This document shows positions 49,587 to 60,922 of a DNA stretch of 64,000 bases, piece by piece. How positions within the stretch are numbered: the first letter of the stretch is position 1; each line of letters begins with the position of its first letter. The stretch comes from Capillidium heterosporum (taxonomy: Eukaryota; Entomophthoromycota; Entomophthoromycetes; Entomophthorales; Capillidiaceae): NCBI GenBank assembly GCA_016630905.1, contig WBMQ01000007.1:930001-994000 (forward strand), written 5' to 3'. Under the pieces are notes generated by a model. It was not told where the DNA came from. It did no database searches and saw only the letters and a program-made list of their open reading frames with translations. The translations under genes were made by a program, and so were the position numbers.

Positions 49587-49668
49587 TGACGACTGAGGGG
49601 TTCGAACCCTCGCATGCTAACATATCAGGGCCTAAACCTGACCCCTTGGACCACTCGGGCAAGTCGCC
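49587..49668 (-). tRNA. tRNA-Leu (anticodon UAG)
   Basis: An 82-nt class II tRNA on the minus strand. The acceptor stem GGCGACT pairs with AGTCGTC, one G-U. The D arm contains the conserved GAGTGG. The anticodon stem TCAGG/CCTGA encloses TTTAGGC, placing UAG at positions 34-36. A long variable arm (ATGTTAGCAT) and the T arm GAGGG-TTCGAAC-CCCTC follow. The long variable arm with UAG identifies leucine (CUN codons). No intron; CCA is not encoded, as normal in eukaryotes. Confidence 0.95.
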
Positions 49669-49816
49669 AACACTATTCCAGCTTAGTTCAACCACACCAT
49701 ATAAACGTTATGAAAAATGGGGACTTTTAAGGCTACCTACCTAGATCAAAAACGAAACAAAAGAACTAGTTATTATTCTAAAAAGGAACCAAGGATTCAT
49801 TTATATTGCTGATGGT

Positions 49817-50027
49817 AACCCTTGTGGGGGGACCAACTTTCTATTCCATGACTCTCACACTCACGCTCTTTTAACTGATTCGATCAGGTGCATCTTATCC
49901 TTGACGGAATAGTCTTAATAGAGCGTTGCTCAAGGTTACTTTCGATGTGGGGGGACCAGTTTTATTCCTTTACTCACGCACCCTCCTTCATTTAACTAAC
50001 TATGTCAGGTGCATATTATCCTTGATA
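49817..50027. repeat. two-copy direct repeat with period of about 120 bp
   Basis: Segments near 49817-49905 and 49940-50025 share GTGGGGGGACCA, a pyrimidine-rich stretch with CTCACGC, TTTAACT, TCAGGTGCAT and TTATCCTTGA in the same order. Coding potential is absent. Conserved GC-rich blocks in an AT-rich background beside a tRNA gene could indicate a structured RNA or a mobile-element remnant; neither is shown. Confidence 0.6.
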
Positions 50028-51985
50028 TAACGGGTTTATTTGAGTGCTTGTGATAAGGGGATATAGGGCCAATTTCAAAGTAGGTGGATGTAGGGAAACG
50101 TTCATTCCGATATGTCCCTCATATATACTAAATATAGTGCTAAAGTACTTGGTAGCATATTTCTATGTAAAAGTTATTATTTGGAAATGCAAATTGTAAA
50201 GAGGACTTGCAGATTCTAAATTAAATTGGGAGATCGTTGCTGCAATATATTTTACCATCTCTTCAACAGGGTTATCAAAATAAAAGTTTTATAAAGGTAT
50301 TGGTATTTTTAAAGTAGGTACCCGGTTTGCTCATATTGCAAAAATTAAAAAAAGTATCCAGATCGATCGGATGATATACTAAAAAGCTGCCGAACGCCAA
50401 GAATAAATTTGGTGTACCAAAATTTGCTTTGGAATCGAGTTCTGTGGAACTTCAATTTAATACCAGTGTCCTTTAGCAAAGCCAATTAATTCCACCAAGG
50501 TTCTTAACTGTTGGGATTATTGTTAAGAGAAAGGTGGAACTGAATTGTCGGCCTTGATTGCCTAATGTTTACCCTAAACTAAAACTCTGGACTTTAGACT
50601 GGGTGCTTCTATCTGGTAGGAAATTGCTCCAGAATTGATCGATGGTGGCTGGCTTGTTGATTATCAAAGAAGGTGTTGCAAAGTTTTAGGTGGTACTATG
50701 CTCCGATATTTTGATTAGGGTTTTCAATAAGACTTGTAGGAAACTAGCGGTATTTTGAGGCGAGACAAGTAAAGTTTCATTTCAATGTATTACGTTAAAT
50801 TATAAATACCCTTTACCTTTATGCTCTAATCCCATGTACGAAGGTGTAGCCAATACTTGCTAAAAATCTGACCACGCAGGTTACAGGAAACCAGCTCATT
50901 GGCTTTTACTAATTACAAACCCACCCAAGCAGCTGAAGCTGATCCTGGATGTATTAATAAGCTGTTTCCAGTCGGTCCAAGGAGCCTGCCTAGGTTCTAG
51001 GTTCGTTAAGCTATGCCATTGATAGGAAATTTGTAATTAGAAACTTTTGCTACCAAAGTTAAATTGGCATCGCCCCATCAAAGATTTTAGAGTTACGGGT
51101 CGGAAGGACTTTAGTTCACAAGTAAAAGTTGAATGGAATATTTCGATTCATAGAATCTAAAGTTTTGCAATCATCTACTTTTTTGGTAAAGGAACTGTGA
51201 CTAGCCAAGTTATAACTTTTGCAGTATCATCTACTTTTTTGGTAATGTGCTGAAACAATTTAGTAGTGATAAGTTGGTATAGTAGCTATAATCCAGATTC
51301 TCAAGAATTTTACTATTATAAGCGTACTGCTCCATATCTTGCGGGACTTTTCTGGCCAATAGGTCAAGCCACCTGCTTCGGAATATCCCAGTACTTGAGG
51401 AATAAAATCTCTTTCAAATCTCTAATTTAGGATCAAGCAAATGTAGTTTATCAAAGTGGAATTGATAATTTCCACTTAGGCTTAAAATACTACTTGGAGG
51501 TACCAATTGAATACCACATAGACCCTAGTCAACTGCAAGATAAAATTTTTTAAATTGGTGCTTGCCTAAAATTGGCCTGTCTAAAATAGGTAGGGGCTTG
51601 AATTCGTATATTGCCTTGAATATCTCAGGTATTTAAAGTATACGTAAAATAATTTAGGGAGTCATCAGGTTCTGGAATATGTAAAGCGTATATAGTTACA
51701 GAGGTAAATAAGTCCTTTACTAAACTAAGCTATTCACACCTCAGTTTACTATACATCGCCCAAGAATTAACCCTAAATATGGACATGATTATGTCCTAGT
51801 TTCAAACCACCTTATTGGTAATAGGGCTAACCTTATACGAATCATCTACATAGATTAAATACAACTTTGAGAAATTAAGAATTTGTTGAAAAGTGCAACG
51901 TATATAAACCCCACAGCCGATCCCAACTTTGAAATTTAACTGCCAAGTTTCCACCAAAAAGTTCCCAAGTTCAAAAGTTCATTCC
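50028..51985. other. intergenic region
   Basis: 1.96 kb without a supported gene. A short direct repeat (TATCATCTACTTTTTTGGTAA-like, shown here as ATCATCTACTTTTTTGGTAA) occurs near 51170 and 51220 with about 50-bp spacing. The stretch adjacent to 51986 is the transporter promoter. Confidence 0.5.
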
Positions 51986-53494
51986 ATGACCGACAAACCT
52001 CAACATAATGATGCCGCCTTATCGGCCAACGATTTACCTAGACGTCTAGACAACCTAAACTGGAGTTCATGGCACACCAAGATCACCATCTTACTGGGTA
52101 TTGGCTGGGCCTTCGATGCTTTCGAGGTAGCTATCGTAAGTGCTATGTTGCCTCGTCTGAAGAAGTACTTTGCCGTCTCCGCTCAAGCTACTGGAGCTAT
52201 CACCACCGTCTGGTTGGTAGGTGCCCTAGTAGGTGCTTTATCCTTTGGTTACTTTGGTGATCGTTTCGGCCGTAAGATCTCTTTCGTCGTTACCATCTGT
52301 TTCTACTCTCTTATGACCGTTATCACTGCTTGCTCCTTCCACTACCCCTTCTTCCTGGTCTTCCGTTTCTTAACCGCTATCGGTGTAGGTGCCGAGTACA
52401 CAGCTGTCAATGCCTCCATCTCTGAATTCATTCCATCGAGACATCGTGGTAAAGTCAACTCCCTTGTTATGGGTTTCTGGGCCATTGGTGCCTTGATCGC
52501 CAATGGTGTCCAAGTCCCCTTGATCAAGTATCTAGATGGAACCGACCCCAGCAGTTATATTTCGTGGAGAATTGGGTTTGCTTTGGGTGGTCTGGCCTCC
52601 GTCTTCGTCTTGTTTGCTAGAAAATCATTACCCGAATCTCCTCGTTGGTTATTGGTACAGGGTAGATTCGAGGAGGCTGATGCCGTAGTAACTGAGATTG
52701 AAATTGCTTCCAAACAGCCCAACAACCGTGACTTGATCCCTCCTATGGTCCACACCAAGGCCTACGTCTCGCACGTCAAGCTCTCTTACTTTGCCATGGT
52801 CAAGGAACTCTTTGTCAAGTACCCCTTCCGAGTATTGTTCGGTTGTATCTTGAACGGTTCCCAGGCCTTTACTGACTATGGTATCTCCAACTTGCTTTCC
52901 ATCTACGTGCTCAAGGATATTGGTGTAGCTGATGAGAATGTCCCATTGTTCTTCCTATACGGTGTTATCTGTACCGTCCCCGGTTACCTTTCCGCCTTCT
53001 TCTTGATCGATAGAGTCGGTCGTAAAGTTCTTTTACCTTGCCTCTACATCTTAGGTATCATTGCCGTCGCCTGCTTCATCCCCGCTTACTTTTCCGAAAG
53101 CAAGATCGCCGCTGTTACTGGTGTTCACTGCTTGTACCAGTTTGCTTATGTCAACATCATGGGTTCGGTCTACCCTTCTATCACTGAAGCCTTCCCCACC
53201 CACTTGCGTGCCACCGGTATCGGTTTTGCCGTCGCCTTTGGTCGTATTTTGGCTGCTGTCGCCCCCCTCATTCTGCTTGCTGCCTACGATGGTGAAGGCG
53301 CCAAGAACATTTACGCCGCTGCTGGTGCTGATATTGCCTTCCTTGGTCTCGGCCTGGTGATGTCCCTAGCCTGGTCAGTGTGGGGTGTCGAAGGTAAGAA
53401 CCGTACCTTGGAGGACATGAACGATGATGACAACAACCTTAATAAGCAGTTGCAGGGTGACAATATCGAGTTGACCAAAGAGCTGCGTGCCTAA
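51986..53494 (+). CDS. major facilitator superfamily transporter (metabolite/sugar:H+ symporter-like)
   Basis: 502 residues in one exon; the start is the ATG at 51986, since the frame upstream lacks ATG. Twelve membrane helices are visible in two bundles. MFS signatures: GYFGDRFGRK between helices 2 and 3, FLVFRFLTAIGVGAEY, EFIPSRHRGK in the helix 4-5 loop, SLPESPRWLL before the central loop, and FLIDRVGRKVL in the second half. These fit the sugar-porter/metabolite:H+ symporter groups; the substrate cannot be read from sequence. Codon use is strikingly C-ending (ACC, TTC, ATC, GTC) and GGT-rich compared with neighbours, and there is no intron. This suggests high expression or a different origin. 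Confidence 0.88.
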   Translation: MTDKPQHNDAALSANDLPRRLDNLNWSSWHTKITILLGIGWAFDAFEVAIVSAMLPRLKKYFAVSAQATGAITTVWLVGALVGALSFGYFGDRFGRKISFVVTICFYSLMTVITACSFHYPFFLVFRFLTAIGVGAEYTAVNASISEFIPSRHRGKVNSLVMGFWAIGALIANGVQVPLIKYLDGTDPSSYISWRIGFALGGLASVFVLFARKSLPESPRWLLVQGRFEEADAVVTEIEIASKQPNNRDLIPPMVHTKAYVSHVKLSYFAMVKELFVKYPFRVLFGCILNGSQAFTDYGISNLLSIYVLKDIGVADENVPLFFLYGVICTVPGYLSAFFLIDRVGRKVLLPCLYILGIIAVACFIPAYFSESKIAAVTGVHCLYQFAYVNIMGSVYPSITEAFPTHLRATGIGFAVAFGRILAAVAPLILLAAYDGEGAKNIYAAAGADIAFLGLGLVMSLAWSVWGVEGKNRTLEDMNDDDNNLNKQLQGDNIELTKELRA

Positions 53495-54761
53495 ATTCCA
53501 TTCTAGTATAATGGTCCCTACTTTTAATATATATTCGTTATTTTAATAAATTATTAACACATCCAAGATATTGCTGCTAGCTTTGTATCGATAAATTTCT
53601 TGCTGCTTATATATCATAGAAGCTTATAGATGAATCTTAGCAAAGTTATTGTAATTTTTATAAGGCAGTACGCAAGACTAGATACAGTTAAATGTGTATA
53701 TCAGGCTTAATATTCCTACAACTTCATCTTGTAATCAACTATATAGGTTTTATTATTTTTCTACCGTAAAAAGTAAACAGAAGCAAAAATCCTTACCTGA
53801 AGCTCCACCATTTCAAGTCGCTTTTAAATGCAATATAAATTCCAACTATAATTTCAAATTTGGCATCTTTTTAGAACAAGAATGTCATGAAAATTTGAAA
53901 CTGTATCATCGCTAATTTGGGTTTTAAGTATATGAACCTTACCACTATGAAATGGTTGGCAAGTATCGGACTTAACTTTTAGTCGTTGCCGGGATATGTC
54001 GTAATGTATTGGTACAAGTGACTATCAGCAGTTTCTACATAAAACGATGAACTATACTGTACTATATAGGACCTATATACGGGTTAAATGAACTAGCTTA
54101 TTTACTTGCTGAAAAAGTCCATTACAACAGCAGTCATTTACTATTGAGCTAAGTAGCTGATTGAGTACCATTCGGATTATACATATAAACGGCTAAACAT
54201 TTTGAAGTAAATTGCATTTACCAACATTGGGGCTTGGAAATCCAAATGCTAGGGATAAACGCGATATATAAAGTAGTTACCTGAGAGTCATCAAATCTCA
54301 AAGGTGGCGACTAGGATCTTTCGACCAATATTCCCTTTTACAGAGTAAATTCTGCACCGCAATATGTAAGTATAGAAAGGGAAGTAACTATATAGATCAA
54401 AGTTAATTGGATACCTATGTTTTCATATCCAAATTTTCACAAAGCAAGTTAGCTAACTTTGTATTTCACCCTTTTCTACACCCTAGCCCATATGACAAGC
54501 TCAACATGGCTACTTATTAAGGTGGGCGATGCCACATAGTGGCAACAATCTCCGAATCAAGGGGTTGTGTTTTGAGCTTGAAGCTCAGTCTTTTTGCAAA
54601 CTCATCTTCAGTTTTGAAGAGATCTGAAGTGGAAAGCTTGAATAATAATGTGCTATAATAGCGTCTTCATATATCCTATTTCTTAACAATATATATCTAT
54701 AAACCAATTAAACTTAAATAAAGCTTTAATACATGCAAGTATTTTAATAGTATCATTTAAA
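53495..54761. other. intergenic, no gene seen
   Basis: AT-rich; the open stretch at 53694-53915 has no ATG at its start and no features and was not called. Confidence 0.5.
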
Positions 54762-55841
54762 TTAAAAGTATACTTTCTTGAATCCTTGATCTCTCGATTC
54801 AACATCACTAATTTCTTCACCTAATTTGCTAGCAACATTCCCACTTATAGTTGCTTCTGATTTCACCTGAAAAATCTCCAACTTCTTATTATGGATTCCA
54901 TTAGCTTCGATATCTGTAGAACAACTCTCATATCGATTAGCAGAGGTGTTTGGTGAGATGGCGGTGTCAGACTTGGTTTCACTACCTGATTTTACAAACT
55001 GTAGGAAGGCGACGTTGAAGCATTTAGAGACGATGGCCCATCGAATCTGAATCAAAATTTCTGGATTGGGGCCAAAGTTCCCAGCACCTACTGGTGAATA
55101 GAACCCGATGGTAGCGATATCCATTATCAGCAGCGGAATTATACCGTAGGCATTCAAACTATACTCTTTGGGGCCCTTAGATTTGATCCCCCGGTCAACT
55201 TTATTCCTTTTGTTCAATAAGCAGAGTAAGAGGGTCAGTAAATAAGGAAAGGTCAACGAGTGGAAAGCTACTTCGGTCCACATCATCAAGACGAACAACA
55301 TCGGATCTATAGTCGACAAACAGAAGTTGAAAGCAATAGGTATACCACCCAGACCAGCCAAAACTTTGACTATCACAATAAGTTTGAAGACTAGTGGTAC
55401 TAGACCGAAAGTGCATATTCCGACTAGGAAGGCGAAGGCATTGGTCAATTTTCGGGTCTTGACTAAAGTTTTGTAAGCCATATAAGCAACCATGAGATCC
55501 ATGGATAGGATAGCTGTGTAGTAAGCAATTACATTAAAAAAAGCTTTGACGAAACAGTTTGTAACGAAAAAGTAATCGGATATACGGCAAAAGTGACAAG
55601 ATACGGAGCTGGAAGCTTGGATTAGGTTCCAAATCTGTAATTTTCGATTGCCTGGACCTTTGCTTTTAAAGTAGATGTATAGTGAATTGAACCAGCAATT
55701 GAGATGCACAATCAAAGTTGCTGAGAAAGAGATCATTGCCATGTTGAAGAGGATAAACCACTCTCGTTCAAAGGTAATCAGATTGGTGCTCTGGTAGGAA
55801 GGCTTGGTGGTCTGAAATTCGGTTCCGTTCAGTACTGCCAT
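54762..55841 (-). CDS. seven-transmembrane receptor-like protein, paralogue 1
   Basis: 359 residues, single exon, ATG at 55841. Short extracellular N-terminus with an N-glycosylation site (NGTEF) and the motif NLITFEREWF. Seven hydrophobic segments: EWFILFNMAMISFSATLIVH, the NLIQASSSVSCHFCR region, FFNVIAYYTAILSMDLMVAY, AFAFLVGICTFGLVPLVFKL, IAFNFCLSTIDPMLFVLMMW, SLTFPYLLTLLLCLL, GIIPLLIMDIATIGFYS. A conserved motif FGPNPEIL and RWAIVSKCFN follow the last helix, and the tail of about 75 residues is hydrophilic and Ser-rich, as in G-protein-coupled receptors. Assignment as a GPCR rests on topology only. Paralogues lie at 57564 and 60923. Confidence 0.7.
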   Translation of the reverse strand: MAVLNGTEFQTTKPSYQSTNLITFEREWFILFNMAMISFSATLIVHLNCWFNSLYIYFKSKGPGNRKLQIWNLIQASSSVSCHFCRISDYFFVTNCFVKAFFNVIAYYTAILSMDLMVAYMAYKTLVKTRKLTNAFAFLVGICTFGLVPLVFKLIVIVKVLAGLGGIPIAFNFCLSTIDPMLFVLMMWTEVAFHSLTFPYLLTLLLCLLNKRNKVDRGIKSKGPKEYSLNAYGIIPLLIMDIATIGFYSPVGAGNFGPNPEILIQIRWAIVSKCFNVAFLQFVKSGSETKSDTAISPNTSANRYESCSTDIEANGIHNKKLEIFQVKSEATISGNVASKLGEEISDVESRDQGFKKVYF

Positions 55842-57563
55842 ATTTTCTGATATTAAATAATAAAAATGATTATTCTAAAGGTATAGTAATAGTTTATCGA
55901 TTGAGATTGTATATTTTTATAACTCTGCAAACAATAAAATCCGAAAGGAAGACCAATATGTTAAATTAAAACCTTGGAGTCGCTAATTTAGATGAAGTAG
56001 CACTATATCTCTACATTAAGGAAGATAAGTCATGATATTTACAACACAGCTACTAAAATATTATTCTATCTTTTACGAAATATGGGGAGCTAGCTACGAG
56101 ACCTAATGGAGGATGCTAAAACGGTTAATTTTAGTTTAGGCATAGTTCCCCACCTTCAACAACACGCCTAGAAGTTTTCGATCGTGTATTTGATATAGAT
56201 CATTTTAAAAGGTACCATAAGTTCGTAAAATATTGGTTTAGCATCAAACTTCTTCGATAGGTAAACTTATAATGAACTCTGATGGTTTAGTGGAGATGTC
56301 GGCTTAGCACATTCAGTTTCAAGAAACTCTTTTGTTAAGTTCTTGAAAGGAAGATAGAAAGTAGGCTACTATACGATATAGCATCATAATATTACTCGTT
56401 TAAGAGTCTTTTAACATGTCGTCTACACTTCCTTGAGAACCAAGCTCCTGAAAAATGTATGTTTTAAGATGACTACTATTGTTGGTCTCTAGCACCTGCT
56501 TGCTTTCAAATACTAATGATGGTCCTATGGAGATAAAATCTGTAGGAAGTTTTATTTAGTATATTTTTTATATGGACCAATGGTCGTTGAGAATTTATTG
56601 TTTATATTTGCAAATAAGTATTAGTAACTTTTAATAATGTTTATTTTTAGCTAGGTATAATATCAAAATATATAGCATGTGCTTAAAGAAGTATATTTAA
56701 ATATATAGATTATCCTTTAATATATAAAAGTGTATATTTATTTAAACACGTATATGTAAGGTAAGTTTGACGCCCATATCCATAGATCCTTTAAAAGTTT
56801 CAAAGTAGATGCAAAATGAACAAACGTCCAAAGTCAAATCTTACTGGTATAGTGTTTGGTAGTTACAAAACTGGGTCTAGGAATTGTTGCAAGCGAGCTT
56901 GATAAAAGTATACTCAATTCAATTGACTGAATAGTGTAGTCTTACCATTTACACACATGCCGATTCGCTTACAGGACAAGTAGTCTAATCATACTACTTT
57001 GGATCATTAAAAAGTTTACGATTTCACAATATGCTGTTCTCATAAACATCGTAATTTTGGCAGGTTTGATTGTAAAAAGCTCCCAAATTTATGTGAACAG
57101 CATAGTATAAAAATGTAGGCCTTTTAATAGTTCAGAATAGTATATCAAAGTTTTATAAGGGGTTAAAGACTTCCCCAGTCTAGCTTGTACGACAACATCT
57201 ATTAGTCGAAAGCTAGCAGTAGCCTATACATCCCTGATCTAAATTTCCAACAAATTTTACGATATCCATCTCATCTATTTTTACGAGTGTCTGCAGCCCT
57301 AAATCAGTAGGTGGGGTAAAATTTAATCTTAAAAGATATTGGGCACGTAAATTTTTCCAAATAGAGGCCTATTCAGCTTTTAGCAAATACGATAATCAAA
57401 GTCTTCTCCAAGTATTCTAGATAACTAATTTGCGGAATTCTAACTGTATTGTACTCAAATATAAGCAGTTTAAAATTCAGTATACCCAGCCCTCCATCCC
57501 ATTATCTAAAATCTTCATTCTATTAACTTAAACATCCTAATATCAAACTAAACTACAAACTAG
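55842..57563. other. shared upstream region of two divergent receptor genes
   Basis: 1.7 kb between divergent paralogues 1 and 2. AT-rich; no gene recognised. Confidence 0.5.
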
Positions 57564-58601
57564 ATGGGAGCGTTAAACGGCACTGAATTCCAAAATACCA
57601 AGCTATCGTACAATAGCAACAATTTAATAACTTTTGAACGAGAATGGTTTCTACTCTTCAACATGGCCATGATCTCCTTCTCAGCAACTTTGATCGTGCA
57701 TATAAACTGCTGGTTCAACTCCATGTATATCTACTTTAAGCGACGCAATCAAGGCAACTTACAGCTGCATATTTGGAACCTGATCCAAACTTCCAGTTCC
57801 ATCTCTTGTCACCTGTGCCGAATCTCCGACTACTTTTTCGTTACTGACTGCTACTTCAAAGCCTTCTACAACACTATCGCCTACTACGTATCTATATTCC
57901 CTATCGATATTATGGTTGTTTATATGACTTATAAGACACTGTTGGCAACGAAACGACTTTCCAATAGATGGGTGTTCTTGATTGGCATTTGTATATTTGG
58001 AGTTATCCCCAACATCTTCAAAGCTTTCGTCATGTTCAAGATTATGTTGGGATTGAATGGTATACCTATTGCCTTCAATTTCTGCCTAACATTCGTTGAC
58101 CCCATGCTGTTAGTATTGATGATGTTCTGTGAGGTGGCTACCCACTCTTTCACCTTCCCCTACTTTCTAGGCCTCATGCTTATGACTATGAATCGTAGGA
58201 ATTCTGACAAGAGTATCAAATCTACCGAGCCTAGGAATTTGGGCTTGAACGCCTACGGTATAATCCCATTGCTCATCATGGATATCGCCACCATTGGGTT
58301 CTATTCACCAGTAGGTGCCATGGACTTTGGTCCCAATCCCGAGATCTTAGTTCAAGTACGATGGGCCATCGTCTCAAAATGTTTCAACGTTAGCTTTTTG
58401 CAGTTTATTGAGAGCAATCCTGAAGTTGAATTGGATATCGTTGAAGCCTCCAACACGTCACAGGACAAGCACAAAGGTATTTTGGCTGATGCAAGGGTTA
58501 GAGATATCAATTGTCCACACTTGGAAGTTTCGCTTATAAAATCAGAGATTACTGTAAATGGGAGCAAAGTTGACAAGTTCGATAAAAGATTATTTCTGTA
58601 G
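57564..58601 (+). CDS. seven-transmembrane receptor-like protein, paralogue 2
   Basis: 345 residues, single exon, ATG at 57564. It aligns along its whole length with paralogue 1: NGTEFQNTKLSYNSNNLIT, NMAMISFSATLIVHINCWFN, WNLIQTSSSISCHLCRISDY, GIPIAFNFCLTFVDPMLLVL, SLNAYGIIPL-like LNAYGIIPLLIMDIATIGFY, FGPNPEILVQVRWAIVSKC. The C-terminal tail is variable (DIVEASNTSQDKHKG), as expected for receptor cytoplasmic tails. It is divergent to paralogue 1 and lies 1.2 kb before the peptide precursor at 59784. Confidence 0.7.
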   Translation: MGALNGTEFQNTKLSYNSNNLITFEREWFLLFNMAMISFSATLIVHINCWFNSMYIYFKRRNQGNLQLHIWNLIQTSSSISCHLCRISDYFFVTDCYFKAFYNTIAYYVSIFPIDIMVVYMTYKTLLATKRLSNRWVFLIGICIFGVIPNIFKAFVMFKIMLGLNGIPIAFNFCLTFVDPMLLVLMMFCEVATHSFTFPYFLGLMLMTMNRRNSDKSIKSTEPRNLGLNAYGIIPLLIMDIATIGFYSPVGAMDFGPNPEILVQVRWAIVSKCFNVSFLQFIESNPEVELDIVEASNTSQDKHKGILADARVRDINCPHLEVSLIKSEITVNGSKVDKFDKRLFL

Positions 58602-59783
58602 AATCGTGTGAGACTAAGACCTCTCACTGATACTTATATACGTAAGAGCTTAGTATATATTTCTTAAAAACTAATTATAAGTAAGGTATGTGATATTTTT
58701 GAGTTAGTACCCATATAGTTTATATTCTTATATTCTATTCGTTCTAGATGATAACTCTGAGTCAAGTACTAAATTTATATTTACATCTTTCAGCTTCATA
58801 TAAATATATTGGCTTTGTTTTGAACTACCGTGAGTACATTTCAATATAGCTCTCAATAAAAAAGCCATACAAATATAGATATTCGAGTTTTTATAAGAGT
58901 AGCGTTAGTTCGAAGCCTATCTACATATATCAATACAAGATATTAGTTTACCATCAAGGCTATGTAAAAATTTCATCTATAAGATAGTGGAGTTGTAATA
59001 TTATTTCTTAAAAAATATATATAGTACATACTAAAATTAATAGAATATGTTTTTATTTATAGTTAAAGGTAGATCATCGTAGTTTTTCCTTTGGCTATTT
59101 TAAAATTCTTAATATCTAGATATAAATATTATTTGCCTTGAAAAGATCAGTACTTTATCCGAATTTTAAAAGAGCCATTCTAAAAGTACAGTCCAACCAA
59201 TAACTATTGTCCTGGATAGATAAAGCTAACCCACTTCTATTTTTAAAGATATTCATTTCCTCTCTCCAACTGCAAATATACTTATAAAAGGTAGATTTAT
59301 CCTAATTCTAAACCATAAGCTATTTTATAAGGTATGATGTTCGAAATTAGTACACTTGTCTGTTCAAAAATTTTAGATACTTTTATATAAGCCCAATTAT
59401 AAAAATTTGCCCAGATTTTTTAAACAGCTAATGGATTTGGAAATATCCAGTAGGAATTCACTTTGAACCAATTAAGCTTGATTAGTTATAAGCTAGTTTC
59501 AACTTTTATTGGAAGCTGCTTTCAAAACTATGCAAATGGAACTTCTCTAAAAGAAGCTCTAAACTCAAAGGATTGATTAGACATTAATACAAATCTATGA
59601 AGTTCCCGAAATTTATACATCACGAACAAAGTAATAGTACATCCAAAACATTATAAATAGCTGACACTACGTTATAAGTTTTCTTCAAAGGTAAAAACTC
59701 AACTGATCCTTCAATAGTTAATATATTAGCAAATCTAATCCTGGCTCAATCAAATCCTCAAAGTATCCAATTCGAGCCTAACG
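58602..59783. other. intergenic, no gene seen
   Basis: 1.2 kb between paralogue 2 and the embedded peptide gene; AT-rich. Confidence 0.5.
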
Positions 59784-60014
59784 ATGCGTCCTTACCTAAC
59801 TCTTCTCCTTATCATGGCATTAGTACTAAACTTCAGTGCAATTCCTTTGGAATCGAAATTTGAAACAAGGAACGTTGGCGATAGAAATATAATGAGAGAT
59901 TTAAACAGTAGCCGTAACTACCCTAGGTTCATAGGCTTTATTGCTAAGGGTGTTGGGTTCATAGGTAAAGCTATCGTAAAAGGTGTCAGTGGTAATAGGA
60001 ATCGGAAAAAGTAG
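59784..60014 (+). CDS. precursor of a cationic amphipathic peptide, inside the receptor cluster
   Basis: 76 residues from the ATG at 59784. Signal peptide MRPYLTLLLIMALVLNFSA; propeptide of about 27 residues; tail RFIGFIAKGVGFIGKAIVKG followed by VSGNRNRKK. The RFIG start and the alternation of KG/GKAI match the tails of array units 1 and 3 (RFIGLAIKG, RFIGTIIRG), although the leaders are different and no KR/RR pair precedes RFIG (NYPR instead). Conservation of the tail against diverged leader shows that the tail is the functional product. It sits between two receptor-like paralogues. Confidence 0.72.
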   Translation: MRPYLTLLLIMALVLNFSAIPLESKFETRNVGDRNIMRDLNSSRNYPRFIGFIAKGVGFIGKAIVKGVSGNRNRKK

Positions 60015-60922
60015 GCTTTATGTTATATGTAGTTAATTAATTAAACTGAGCACACTAAAAATCTGTATTTTTGTACGTTATTAGAATTACTACCTTGATA
60101 CTTACTTTTTTAGTTTCGGTTTACCAGGTTGTAAAGTATATAATTTTATTGATAGTTTAATAAAAAATTCAAACTACTGCACTAGTTTTGAGTTACAGTA
60201 TTGGCAGGGAGGTAGAGACTTAATGTTAACTATTTACTTGAATGTAAATTATACTGAAAATACTGATATATCTGAGATCGGATGAGATATATAAAGTTCT
60301 ATCTGCAGCACTTATATATTAATAAAGTAAATTTTCATATAATAAAGGCTTTTCTCTAAATAAAATCTATTAATATATATATAGTGAAGTTAAAATGGTA
60401 AATAGTGCATGTCACTATTTTCCTTTGGAAACATAGGAAAGAAGATGGGAAGGCTTGGTTAATCAATATTTTCCAAATTAAAAAGGTAATTTAGAGCCCA
60501 AAATGACCTAAAAGTTTCAGTTTGTATAAAAATGATTGGCCAAATTAGCTTCAATTGCATCACCTTCGATTTGTTGTATCTAAACTACGCCTTTGATGTA
60601 GAACCAGCAATCAAATATTTTGCTGAATACATGCAGTTGCTAAAAAAATGAAGTTTGCTGGTGAAGATCGGAATAAAGCAATTTTCATATTAGAATTTTT
60701 CGAAAACATTTGGAAGACTTGCTTTTTGTCAGAAAATGGTTAAATGAGGTGTATAAATTTTACAATTGTAAAAAATATATGTAATTGGTATTAAAATTTT
60801 ATTGACAAGTTGACAGCTGGTAGTATTTGATTGTTTGATGACTATGTAAATTGCTATACTTGGGCTACCGGTCCAAAAGATTAGCTTTGCGAGTAACACT
60901 ATTTTAAAACTATGTATATTAC
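60015..60922. other. intergenic, no gene seen
   Basis: AT-rich sequence between the peptide gene and convergent paralogue 3. Confidence 0.5.

Noticed and set aside
53694-53915. 73-codon plus-strand ORF after the MFS gene
   Set aside because: No ATG at its start and no homology or signal peptide.
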